The position numbers were made by a program, and so were the translations under genes. A stretch of DNA of 64,000 bases from an uncultured Eubacteriales bacterium (GTDB lineage Bacteria > Bacillota > Clostridia > Peptostreptococcales > Anaerovoracaceae): assembly GCA_902790905.1 (NCBI GenBank), contig CADATO010000001.1:1-64000 (forward strand), read 5' to 3'. The notes beneath the pieces were generated by a model. It made no database searches. It was not told the origin of the DNA and saw nothing but the letters and a program-made list of their open reading frames with translations. Shown here one piece after another: positions 18,346 through 28,055 of the stretch. Within the stretch, counting starts at the first letter, position 1. Each line of letters begins with the position of its first letter.

Positions 18346-18934
18346 AGAAGACATCCTGGAAAAGGATCCTGCTGAAGAAACGCAGACGGCTGAAGAAGGA
18401 TCCTGCGAAGAACAGACGGCTGACACCGAAAGCCAGTCCGGGGCACAGGATGAGCCGGCAGAGGAAAAAGAAACCGAAGAGGGAACGGAAGCATCCGGCG
18501 GCGAAGAGGCTGCACCGGAAGAGGCTGAAGAGCCGATGAAGGATCAGTACCTCCGCCTGATGGCAGATTTCCAGAACTACAAACGGCGTGTCGCCAAAGA
18601 ACGGGAAGACACCCGTGCCTATGCGAACGAAAAGATCGTCACAGAGCTTCTGACCGTGCTGGACAACTTCGACCGCGCGATGGAACACGACGCAGACGAA
18701 GGGTTTAAAGAGGGGATGCAGATGATCCTCGACCAGTTCAACGATGTGCTCAAGCATGCAGGCGTGGAAGAGATCGAAGCGCATGGCGCTGAATTTGATC
18801 CCAATGTCCACAATGCCGTGCTCATGGAGGACACCGATGAAGTGGAGAGCGGACACGTCTCCTGCGTCCTGCAGAAGGGATACAAGCTCAACGGCAAAGT
18901 GATCCGCCCGGCGATGGTCAAAGTCGCAAACTGA
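18323..18934 (+). CDS. grpE: Nucleotide exchange factor GrpE
   Basis: GrpE releases ADP from DnaK. The first 70 residues are extremely rich in Glu and likely disordered, which is common. The conserved part starts with EPMKDQYLRLMADFQNYKRR near residue 72, the coiled-coil dimer helix, and ends with the beta domain carrying ILQKGYKLNGKVIRPAMVKV. ATG 18323 is chosen because GGAGG at 18313-18317 precedes it; this makes 203 residues. The gene overlaps hrcA and belongs to the CIRCE operon. Confidence 0.95.
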   Translation: MTKKKNDKEDILEKDPAEETQTAEEGSCEEQTADTESQSGAQDEPAEEKETEEGTEASGGEEAAPEEAEEPMKDQYLRLMADFQNYKRRVAKEREDTRAYANEKIVTELLTVLDNFDRAMEHDADEGFKEGMQMILDQFNDVLKHAGVEEIEAHGAEFDPNVHNAVLMEDTDEVESGHVSCVLQKGYKLNGKVIRPAMVKVAN

Positions 18935-19033
18935 TATGATTTCAAAGCCAGCAGGCTTCTGAGATAAACAAAATATCGTGAATAAGAAAAGAAAGAACAA
19001 CCAAGTTAATTAAAAGCAAAGGAGATACTAGCA

Positions 19034-20917
<1,884 letters not shown>

Positions 20918-20961
20918 CAAAGACAGCAGCGCGGTCACGCGCATCTGAACAACCATCAACA

Positions 20962-20984
20962 GAGGGGCCTTTTCACGGCCCCTC
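20962..20984 (+). promoter_or_regulatory. Perfect hairpin between dnaK and dnaJ without a T-run
   Basis: GAGGGGCC and GGCCCCTC form an eight-base-pair perfect stem around a seven-base loop. No run of T follows, so it is not a standard terminator. It may be an mRNA processing or stability element that lowers dnaJ expression relative to dnaK. Confidence 0.6.
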
Positions 20985-21009
20985 ACAGCAGTTACACAGG
21001 ACCTGATCA

Positions 21010-22161
21010 ATGGCAGAGAAGAGAGATTACTACGAGGTGCTTGGCCTCAAAAAAGGAGCAACGGAAGAGGAAATCAAAAGGGCCTACCGCAAGATGGCCA
21101 TGAAGTACCATCCCGACCGCAACCCCAACAATAAAGAGGCGGAAGAGCGCTTTAAGGAAGTCAACGAAGCATACAGTGTGCTCGGTGACGCGGACAAAAA
21201 ATCAAAATACGACAGGTTCGGTCACGCAGGCGTCGATCCGAACGCAGGCTTCGGCGGAGCCGGCGGTTTTGGTGCGGGCGGCTTTGGCGGCTTTGAAGAC
21301 ATCTTCGATATGTTCGGCGGCATGTTCGGCGGCGGTGCAGGCAGAGGGTTCTCCCAGCAGCGCAACAACGGACCGCAGAGAGGCCGTGACATGCAGCACG
21401 GGATGTCGATCACCTTTGAGGAAGCTGTCACTGGCACAAAGAAGAAAGTCCGCCTGAACAAGTACGTCCAGTGCGAGCACTGCAGCGGATCCGGTGCGGA
21501 GCCGGGATCCAATAAATTGACCTGCCCGAAATGCGGAGGCAGCGGCGAAGTGCATACCCAGCAGCGGACAGCGTTCGGTGTTTTCCAGAGTGTCGCTCCC
21601 TGCGACAGGTGTAACGGCACAGGCGAGATCATTGAAAAACCATGTTCGGAATGCCACGGTGCAGGCCGCATCAAGAAACAGGTCACGCTCAATATCACCA
21701 TCCCGGCAGGTGTGGATGACGGCAGCGTTATCACACTGCGCGGGCAGGGGGAACAGGGAACCCGCGGCGGCGGCCCCGGAGACCTCTACGTTGTCCTCGA
21801 TGTCGGCAGCCATCCGCTGTTCAGAAGACGCGGCAAGGATCTGCAGATCGAGATCCCGATCTCCTTCAACCAGGCAGCGCTTGGCGACGAGATCACTGTC
21901 CCGACACCGTATGACAAAGTATCTTATAAGATCCCGTCGGGCACACAGCCGGATACGGTATTCCGTCTCAAAGGAAAGGGCATGCCCATCCCGAACACGG
22001 AGAAAAAAGGCGATCTCTATGTGAAAGTCAAACTGGAGGTCCCGAACAAGCTCAACAGCAAGCAGAAAAAGGCCATTGAAGAGATGGGCAATGTCGTGAC
22101 GCAGGACTGTTACAAAGAAAAGAGCAAGTTCGGCGATTACCTGAAGAATCTCTTCAAGTAA
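21010..22161 (+). CDS. dnaJ: Co-chaperone DnaJ (Hsp40, type I)
   Basis: The J domain covers residues 1-70 with the essential HPD in [17 protein letters not shown] Gly/Phe-rich linker follows. Four zinc-binding CxxCxGxG repeats are present near residues 155-220 ([32 protein letters not shown]), then the two beta-sandwich substrate domains. At 383 residues it is a full-length type I DnaJ. It stimulates DnaK ATP hydrolysis and delivers substrates. The ribosome-binding site is weak. A terminator after the gene closes the operon. Confidence 0.97.
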   Translation: MAEKRDYYEVLGLKKGATEEEIKRAYRKMAMKYHPDRNPNNKEAEERFKEVNEAYSVLGDADKKSKYDRFGHAGVDPNAGFGGAGGFGAGGFGGFEDIFDMFGGMFGGGAGRGFSQQRNNGPQRGRDMQHGMSITFEEAVTGTKKKVRLNKYVQCEHCSGSGAEPGSNKLTCPKCGGSGEVHTQQRTAFGVFQSVAPCDRCNGTGEIIEKPCSECHGAGRIKKQVTLNITIPAGVDDGSVITLRGQGEQGTRGGGPGDLYVVLDVGSHPLFRRRGKDLQIEIPISFNQAALGDEITVPTPYDKVSYKIPSGTQPDTVFRLKGKGMPIPNTEKKGDLYVKVKLEVPNKLNSKQKKAIEEMGNVVTQDCYKEKSKFGDYLKNLFK

Positions 22162-22202
22162 AGGCGTGTTCCGGACAAGCGGAACGCCATGAAAACGTAA
22201 AA

Positions 22203-22232
22203 GAAGAGCGGCTGTGAACAGCCGCTCTTTTC
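22203..22232. terminator. Bidirectional terminator between dnaJ and the AGCS symporter gene
   Basis: AAGAGCGGCTG and CAGCCGCTCTT form an 11-base-pair stem with a TGAA loop and TTTT next to it on the + strand. On the minus strand a T-rich tail (CTTCTTTTA) also follows, so it can serve both convergent genes. Confidence 0.88.
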
Positions 22233-22265
22233 GTCACACGATTATTTCTGAAGGTTTTTAATCAA

Positions 22266-23669
22266 CTATTTTCCCTGTTTCTTCAGGCGTTTTTCTTCTC
22301 TGTAAATCGGCAGTTGCTCGTTGTAGAAGTCATCCTTGATCTTGACGATCTGTCTGAACATGACGAGCAGACCGATCAGGTTCGGGTAGATGATGAGACC
22401 GTTGACGGTATCAGCGATATCCCATACAACACCCAGTGTGCTGTAAGCACCGACGAACATCAGCGCGATCCAGAGGACGAGGATGACCTTGTCGCTCTTG
22501 TTGCCGAAGATGTAAGCAGCTGCTTTCTGCGCGTAGTTGTAGTAAGTGATCAGGCAGGAATAGCCGAACAGGATTGCTGCACAGAATACGATGTAATGTC
22601 CGAAGTGGCCGGGGAGACCGATATCGAACGCATACATGGTGAGCGCAACGCCGTCCTTGCCGCAATCCCAGACACCTGTCAGCATGATGGAAAGACCGGT
22701 GATGGTGCAGACCAGGATTGTGTCAACGAAGACTTCCAGCGGGCCCCAGACAGCCTGTTCGCCAGGTGTGCTGACCTTTGCGGAAGAGTGGGTGATACCA
22801 GCGGAACCAAGACCGGCTTCGTTGGAGAAGATACCTCTCGCAAATCCATAACGCATGCAGGTGACAACTGTCATACCAGCCGCGCCGCCGAATGCTGCCT
22901 GCGGATCGAATGCATAAACAACGATCTCTTTGATGGCTTCCGGAAGAGCAGTGATATTGAACAGGATGATCAGAATACCGCCAAGGATGTAAGCGCCAGC
23001 CATGAACGGCGACAGGAATTCGCAGACCTTGCCGATACGTTTGATGCCGCCGAAGATGACGACTGCAGTGAAGAGTGCATAGACACCGCCGATGACAGCC
23101 CAGTGGCCGCCGCCCAGGATTTCCTGTGTGGCAAGTACCATCGTGTTGGTGTCGACGACGCAGCAGACGATGAAACTATAGAATACGATCATAATTGCGA
23201 CGATTGCGCCAAGCCAGGGTGCATGCAGCCCCTTAGCGAGGTAATACATCGGACCGCCTGCAAACGAACCATCCGGTTTCTGTTCACGGTATTTAATGCC
23301 GAGTGCGATTTCACTGAACTTGGTTGCCATGCCGACAAATGCAGCGACGATCATCCAGAAAAGGGCACCGGGACCGCCGGAGACAAGTGCTGTCGCACAA
23401 CCCGCGATATTGCCGGAGCCGACGACTGCGGAAATAGAAGTCATAGCTGCCTGGAAAGAGGTAATGTCGCCATCACCGGCCGCGCTCTCGCGTCCTTTCT
23501 TGGAGAGTGCTTTGACGTATGTGCTGTGGATCAGGAATCCGATGTTACGGAACTGGATTCCCTTGAGCACGATAGTGAGGAACAGGCCTACACCAAGAAT
23601 CATGAGAATAGTTGGGAGTCCCCATACAAATCCGTTTACTACGCCATTAATTTCAGCAATTTTATCCAT
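22266..23669 (-). CDS. Alanine/glycine:cation symporter, AGCS family
   Basis: The 467-residue integral membrane protein has about 11 hydrophobic segments. SISAVVGSGNIAGCATAL near residue 80 and FSEIALGIKYREQ with SFAGGPMYYLAKGL near residues 117-145 are AGCS (Dag/AlsT) motifs; NEAGLGSAGITHSSA near residue 275 is also conserved. Members take up alanine, glycine or glutamine with sodium or protons. The ribosome-binding site is strong (AAAGGGGGTGGAG on the minus strand). It is a single-gene unit facing dnaJ. No glycine riboswitch is visible in its leader. Confidence 0.92.
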   Translation of the reverse strand: MDKIAEINGVVNGFVWGLPTILMILGVGLFLTIVLKGIQFRNIGFLIHSTYVKALSKKGRESAAGDGDITSFQAAMTSISAVVGSGNIAGCATALVSGGPGALFWMIVAAFVGMATKFSEIALGIKYREQKPDGSFAGGPMYYLAKGLHAPWLGAIVAIMIVFYSFIVCCVVDTNTMVLATQEILGGGHWAVIGGVYALFTAVVIFGGIKRIGKVCEFLSPFMAGAYILGGILIILFNITALPEAIKEIVVYAFDPQAAFGGAAGMTVVTCMRYGFARGIFSNEAGLGSAGITHSSAKVSTPGEQAVWGPLEVFVDTILVCTITGLSIMLTGVWDCGKDGVALTMYAFDIGLPGHFGHYIVFCAAILFGYSCLITYYNYAQKAAAYIFGNKSDKVILVLWIALMFVGAYSTLGVVWDIADTVNGLIIYPNLIGLLVMFRQIVKIKDDFYNEQLPIYREEKRLKKQGK

Positions 23670-23770
23670 TTCTCCACCCCCTTTGATAGATACGGATAAA
23701 CCATCGTGTGATTGATAGGAAAATAGTTCGATTTTGTATCTAATGTACTACCGAACTGAATTCCACTTAT

Positions 23771-23799
23771 ATTTTATTGTAAGAACGTAAAAAAGTAAA
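23771..23799 (-). promoter_or_regulatory. Probable promoter of the AGCS symporter gene
   Basis: Read on the minus strand, TTTACT (23799-23794) and TAAAAT (23776-23771) are 17 bases apart, about 100 bases before the start codon. An AGTTCG/CGAACT inverted repeat at 23725-23757 lies in the leader and could be an operator. Nothing else recognisable lies in the 296-base gap between the two divergent genes apart from the promoter at 23931. Confidence 0.5.
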
Positions 23800-23930
23800 C
23801 ATAATCATGCAGAATAATGAATTTTCGCATAAGTGTTTTGTATCTTTTTGAATGCTGTGCAGGCAGCTGTTCTGATTGGTCATATCTATTCCTAAAAATC
23901 CCTCAAGATAATGCAAAACAGGGGAGGATA

Positions 23931-23939
23931 TGGTATTAT
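23931..23939 (+). promoter_or_regulatory. Extended -10 promoter of the Asp23-nusB-xse-isp-dxs operon
   Basis: TGGTATTAT (TG-n-TATTAT) lies 27 bases before the Asp23 start codon, in an AT-rich gap that contrasts with the flanking genes. Confidence 0.55.
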
Positions 23940-23965
23940 AAAGTGTCATATTATGAGGAGGAAGA

Positions 23966-24373
23966 ATGGCAAAAGGACCCATTGAAAACATCGAAGTGAC
24001 CGAATACGTTCACGACGACAATCTGGGCGATGTCAAGATTGCAGACAGCGTCATTGCAGTGTGCGCCATCAACGCTGTGATGAAGATCCGCGGCGTGGCC
24101 GGACTGACCGGCGGCATCACGGACAGTATCACCGAGAGCCTGCTCGGCAGAGAGTCTCTTTCAAAAGGTGTGAAAGTCGACCAGACAGAAGAAGGCATCG
24201 TTCTCGATATTTATCTGATCGTGTATTACGGTGTGAAGATCCCCGAAGTCGCCTGGGATATCCAGAACAGCGTCAAGGAGGAGATCGAAACCATGACCGA
24301 CAAGAGAGTTGCGAAAGTAAACATCCATGTGCAGGGTGTCGCATCTGCTGAGAAAGGAACCGAGCATGAGTAA
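23966..24373 (+). CDS. Asp23/Gls24 family protein (YqhY-like)
   Basis: The 135-residue protein matches DUF322: VKIADSVIAVCAINAVMKIR, GVAGLTGG, and a later VDIYLIVYYGVKIPEVAWDI-type strand-helix segment followed by VAKVNIHVQGV. The family includes YqhY, linked in Bacillus to control of acetyl-CoA carboxylase, and envelope-stress Asp23 proteins. Position immediately upstream of nusB is typical of YqhY; the accB-accC genes that often precede it are absent here. AGGAGGAA before the ATG is strong. It overlaps nusB by eight bases. Confidence 0.88.
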   Translation: MAKGPIENIEVTEYVHDDNLGDVKIADSVIAVCAINAVMKIRGVAGLTGGITDSITESLLGRESLSKGVKVDQTEEGIVLDIYLIVYYGVKIPEVAWDIQNSVKEEIETMTDKRVAKVNIHVQGVASAEKGTEHE

Positions 24374-24827
24374 ACGCAATGAGAAAGAAATACTGAAGCG
24401 GCGCGACGCCAGACAGACCCTGATGCAGATCGCTTTCCAGATGGAAGCACAGCAGGACACATCGGATGATCCGCTCTTCATGCAGCTCCGTGAAAAAGAA
24501 CTGCGCGACGATCTCGAGGCATATGTGGTCAGCACCTATCACAAACTGGTGCTGCATCTTGATGAGGTCGACGATGTCATCCGCAAATATGCCAAAGGAT
24601 GGACCATCAACCGCCTTCCCAAAGCAGAACTGGCGATTCTGCGCATCGCTGTCACCGAAATCCTGTTTGTGGATGACATGCCCGATGCGATTGCCTGTAA
24701 CGAAGCTGTGGAACTTGCGAAACTCTACGGAGAAGAGAAGGCGCCGTCCTATATCAACGGGATCCTGGGGAATCTGATCCGTGACCGGGAGCAGACGGCT
24801 GCAAAGGAAGAAAAAAGCGATGACTAA
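24366..24827 (+). CDS. nusB: Transcription antitermination factor NusB
   Basis: NusB binds boxA RNA with NusE (S10) and supports rRNA antitermination. The 153-residue protein begins with RRDARQTLMQIAFQME and ends with the hallmark AELAILRIAVTEILF, AIACNEAVELAKLYGEEKA and SYINGILGNLIRD. ATG 24366 is selected because AGAAAGGA at 24351-24358 precedes it and it overlaps the Asp23 stop; an upstream alternative would add 13 residues without a ribosome-binding site. Confidence 0.95.
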   Translation: MSKRNEKEILKRRDARQTLMQIAFQMEAQQDTSDDPLFMQLREKELRDDLEAYVVSTYHKLVLHLDEVDDVIRKYAKGWTINRLPKAELAILRIAVTEILFVDDMPDAIACNEAVELAKLYGEEKAPSYINGILGNLIRDREQTAAKEEKSDD

Positions 24828-25836
24828 AGCGAACGAACCGCTGCTGGTCCTCGGCATCGATACCAGTAACTATACGACCTCGCTCGCACTCGTTGATACA
24901 GCGGGGACGCTCATCCGTGAAGAGCGGAAACTCCTGACAGTCAGGGAAGGGGAACGCGGACTCCGGCAGCAGGAAGCGCTGTTCCAGCATGTGCAGAACT
25001 TCCCCGCGCTGAGCAAAGCGCTGTTTGCCGGCATCGACCCGGCCGCGCTGGCAGCGGTCAGCGTTTCGACAAGGCCGCGCCCTGTGGAAGGTTCCTACAT
25101 GCCTTGCTTCACAGCGGGCATGTCGCTCGGGCATTCCATGGCAGCCGCACTCGGCATTCCGTGCTATGAGTTCTCACATCAGGAAGGGCATATCGAAGCC
25201 GCCTGGCCGGAAACGGCGCGCCAGAAAGGGCTGACGCAGTTTCACGCTTTCCATATGAGCGGCGGCACCTGCGAGGTGCTCGAAGTGACAGAGCAGCGCG
25301 TACATGACCGCTTTGCGGGATACAGCATCCGCATCATCGGCGGCACGAAAGACATCTCGTTCGGTCAGGTCCTCGACAGGATCGGCGTCTATCTGGGAAT
25401 GGGGTTTCCGGCCGGTGCGGAGATGGACCGCATCGCCTGCGGAGTCAATGCATCGTGTGCAGAGATACCGCGCGTCAAAGTGCAGGACCGCTGGATCCAC
25501 CTGTCAGGCTTTGAGACGGCCGTCCGGCGGGTTCTCGGCGACAGGGAGGCAGACAGCCACGTCGATGCATCCGCCGTCGATGAAGAAAAGAAAACAGCAG
25601 TCATCCACACCTTGCTCGACTCGTTTGCAAAAGCGATCGGTGCGATGACGGAAGGGCTGGGCACAACGCTGCTGGTGGGCGGCGTTTCCGAAAGCACCTA
25701 CATCAGGAACGCACTTGCGCCCCGCGCGGACATCGTCTTCGGTGCGCAGGGCATGGGCCGCGACAACGCCATCGGCATTGCACGGCTGGGAAGCAGAGTA
25801 TTATGGCAAGAAAACCAATCAGCGTCTATCAACTGA
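24820..25836 (+). CDS. TsaD/Kae1-like M22-family paralogue of unknown role
   Basis: The 338-residue protein has the ASKHA/Kae1 fold signatures: LGIDTSNYTTSLALVD at the N-terminus, FSHQEGHIEAAW near residue 118 with the two metal-binding histidines of the HxxxH motif, HMSGGTCEVLEV, GGTKDISFGQVLDRIG and a C-terminal LLVGGVSEST. It is diverged from true TsaD, whose gene normally lies with tsaB elsewhere. It occupies the slot between nusB and xseA where many Bacillota have folD. AAGGAAG at 24804-24810 sets the start. It is commonly labelled O-sialoglycoprotein endopeptidase, an activity this family is not thought to have. Function unknown. Confidence 0.82.
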   Translation: MTKANEPLLVLGIDTSNYTTSLALVDTAGTLIREERKLLTVREGERGLRQQEALFQHVQNFPALSKALFAGIDPAALAAVSVSTRPRPVEGSYMPCFTAGMSLGHSMAAALGIPCYEFSHQEGHIEAAWPETARQKGLTQFHAFHMSGGTCEVLEVTEQRVHDRFAGYSIRIIGGTKDISFGQVLDRIGVYLGMGFPAGAEMDRIACGVNASCAEIPRVKVQDRWIHLSGFETAVRRVLGDREADSHVDASAVDEEKKTAVIHTLLDSFAKAIGAMTEGLGTTLLVGGVSESTYIRNALAPRADIVFGAQGMGRDNAIGIARLGSRVLWQENQSASIN

Positions 25837-26948
25837 ATCAATATATCAAACGTTCCATCGAGACAGATCCCGTTCTGCGGGATGTTGCCGTCCACGGCGA
25901 GATCTCGCGCATCACATTCCAGAAGAACGGGTATGTCTACTTTGATCTGAAGGATGAAAGAAGCAGTGTCAGCTGCGCGATCTGGAGCGATATTCCGGAC
26001 AAGGACAAACTCGCATCCGGCAAAGAAGTGACCGTCTACGGCAGACTGAGCGTCTACGATGTGCGCGGCACGTACACGATTGCCGTGAACGGGTTTGACC
26101 TGGCCGGCGAAGGGGACCTCGCGATCGCATTCGCGAAGCTCAAGAAAAAACTCGCAGCGGAAGGGCTGTTCGATCCGGCAGTCAAAAAACCGATCCCTTC
26201 ATTCCCGAAGCATGTCGGTGTTGTCACCGCCTCAACCGGCGCCGCCATCCGCGACATCATGCGCATCATCACCGACCGCAACGACTATGTAGATATCCAC
26301 CTGTTTCCGGTAGCGGTGCAGGGGCCGCAGGCCGCGGGCGAGATCGCAGCTGCCATAGACCGTGCAGACCGCGACTTCCCCTGGCTGGACGTTCTCATCG
26401 TCGGACGGGGCGGCGGCTCGGAAGAAGATCTCGCCGCGTTCAGCGAAGAGATCGTCGCACGCAGCATCTTCGCCTGCAGGATCCCTGTGATCTCCGCGGT
26501 TGGGCATGAATCCGACATCGCCATTTCGGACTTTGTCGCAGATATCAGAGCAGCCACACCGACCGATGCAGCCAATATCGCGGTTCCGGATACCCATCTT
26601 ATCAGAGACGAACTGGACAGAATTGCGGAGCGCATGCGCATCGACCTGGGCAGGCATCTGGCAGCCGGCGAAAACCGCATGCAGGCCTGCAGCATGGACC
26701 TGCTGGGACAGATCCTGCGCGACAGGATCCGGATGCGGGAAGAGCGCGCAGATGCTCTGATGGGGCGTCTGGAAGCGCTGGATCCCCGCCACACACTCGA
26801 GCGCGGCTATGCTATGGTGCAGAGCGGCGAAGGAGAGATCCTGACAGGAACCGGAAACATGCAGGCCGGTGATGAAATTCGCCTGATTATGAAAGACGGC
26901 ACCGCAGACGCACAGGTCCTGCGAACCGGAACAGAAAAGGAGCAGTAA
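25803..26948 (+). CDS. xseA: Exodeoxyribonuclease VII large subunit
   Basis: XseA is the catalytic chain of exonuclease VII, which trims single-stranded DNA. The 381-residue protein has an N-terminal OB fold (QYIKRSIETDPVLRDVAVHG, GYVYFDLKDERSSVSCAIW) and the nuclease core with FPKHVGVVTASTGAAIRDI near residue 137, VLIVGRGGGSEEDL near residue 198 and ISAVGHESDIAISDFVADIR near residue 230. It overlaps the upstream gene by 34 bases. The C-terminal coiled-coil is shorter than in E. coli. The small subunit follows. Confidence 0.95.
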   Translation: MARKPISVYQLNQYIKRSIETDPVLRDVAVHGEISRITFQKNGYVYFDLKDERSSVSCAIWSDIPDKDKLASGKEVTVYGRLSVYDVRGTYTIAVNGFDLAGEGDLAIAFAKLKKKLAAEGLFDPAVKKPIPSFPKHVGVVTASTGAAIRDIMRIITDRNDYVDIHLFPVAVQGPQAAGEIAAAIDRADRDFPWLDVLIVGRGGGSEEDLAAFSEEIVARSIFACRIPVISAVGHESDIAISDFVADIRAATPTDAANIAVPDTHLIRDELDRIAERMRIDLGRHLAAGENRMQACSMDLLGQILRDRIRMREERADALMGRLEALDPRHTLERGYAMVQSGEGEILTGTGNMQAGDEIRLIMKDGTADAQVLRTGTEKEQ

Positions 26949-26953
26949 TCGCG

Positions 26954-27145
26954 ATGGACAGCAATAAAAGCTTTGAAACATCCCTCAGCCGCCTCGAAGA
27001 GCTGGCAAAAAAGATCAGCGATCCGGCGATCGCACTTGATGAAGCCATCCATTGTTACGAAGAGGGGCTGAAAGAGTATAAAACCTGCAAGGCCATCCTG
27101 GACGATGCCAAACAGAAGATCGAGACTATCGAGGAGGGGAAATAA
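26954..27145 (+). CDS. xseB: Exodeoxyribonuclease VII small subunit
   Basis: The 63-residue all-helical protein has the XseB pattern: SFETSLSRLEELAKKISDP, then ALDEAIHCYEEGLKEYKTC and a Lys/Glu-rich end. It binds the large subunit's coiled coil. AAAAGGAG at 26937-26944 precedes the ATG, and the stop is one base before the ispA start codon. Confidence 0.93.
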   Translation: MDSNKSFETSLSRLEELAKKISDPAIALDEAIHCYEEGLKEYKTCKAILDDAKQKIETIEEGK

Positions 27146-27146
27146 C

Positions 27147-28043
27147 ATGGTTGATCAGAACTACGAGAACTATCTTGCTATCGTCAATGAACACATTCTG
27201 GACTTCCTGCCGGAAATCGACAATAAAAGTATTACGTTGTATGACTCGATGAAATACTCGCTCATGGCAGGCGGCAAGAGACTGCGTCCGGTCCTGCTGC
27301 TCGGCGCCTGCGAGATGTGCGGCGGTGACGTCAACGCGGCGATTCCGTATGCATGCGCCATCGAATACGTCCATACATACTCTCTGATCCACGACGATCT
27401 TCCCTGCATGGACGACGACGATCTGCGCCGCGGCATCGCCACCAACCACAAGGTTTACGGGGAGGACATCGCAACACTGGCAGGCGACGGTCTGCTCAAC
27501 TCGGCCTTCGAGGCGATGTACCGCGATATGTTCCTGTATTTCGATGATCCGGACGCTCTCAAAGCGCGCGTACGCGCCGCCTATGAGATCGCAAAAGGGG
27601 CGGGCTGCACCGGCATGATCGCCGGACAGGTCGCAGATGTCGAGTCGGAGGGCAAGGCGTGTTCGCCGGAAATGCTTGACTATATTCACCTGAATAAAAC
27701 AGCCGCCCTGATCACAGCTGCCGTTCGTGCCGGCGCGATGCTCGGCAATGCAGACAAAAAGATGCTGGATGATCTGACCGACTATGCGGAAGCCATCGGC
27801 CTGGCATTCCAGATCCAGGACGACATGCTCGACGTGACCGGGACTGTCGAGGAACTCGGCAAGAACGTCGGCATGGACAAGGAACTCAGCAAGACAACCT
27901 ATCCGGCGGTCCACGGCATGGATGCCTCCAAGGCACGCGCTGACGAACTGCACGAGCTTGCGCTCGACAGCATCGCTGATTACTACGACAACGCAGAATT
28001 CTTTATCAATATCGTGGAAGCGCTCCGCAATCGCAGGAAATAA
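27147..28043 (+). CDS. ispA: Farnesyl diphosphate synthase (polyprenyl synthase family)
   Basis: IspA condenses isopentenyl and dimethylallyl diphosphates to C10/C15 products, the precursors for undecaprenyl lipid and quinones. The 298-residue protein carries the first Asp-rich motif in HDDLPCMDDDDLRRG near residue 83 and the second in FQIQDDMLDVTG near residue 223, with GGKRLRPVLLLGACEM near residue 42. GAGGAGGGGA just upstream decides the start at 27147. It sits between xseB and dxs, the standard Bacillota order. Confidence 0.94.
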   Translation: MVDQNYENYLAIVNEHILDFLPEIDNKSITLYDSMKYSLMAGGKRLRPVLLLGACEMCGGDVNAAIPYACAIEYVHTYSLIHDDLPCMDDDDLRRGIATNHKVYGEDIATLAGDGLLNSAFEAMYRDMFLYFDDPDALKARVRAAYEIAKGAGCTGMIAGQVADVESEGKACSPEMLDYIHLNKTAALITAAVRAGAMLGNADKKMLDDLTDYAEAIGLAFQIQDDMLDVTGTVEELGKNVGMDKELSKTTYPAVHGMDASKARADELHELALDSIADYYDNAEFFINIVEALRNRRK

Positions 28044-28055
28044 TTATTAATCATC

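Noticed and set aside
23670..23800. Glycine riboswitch before the AGCS symporter
   Set aside because: The leader lacks the tandem aptamer motifs and is too short.
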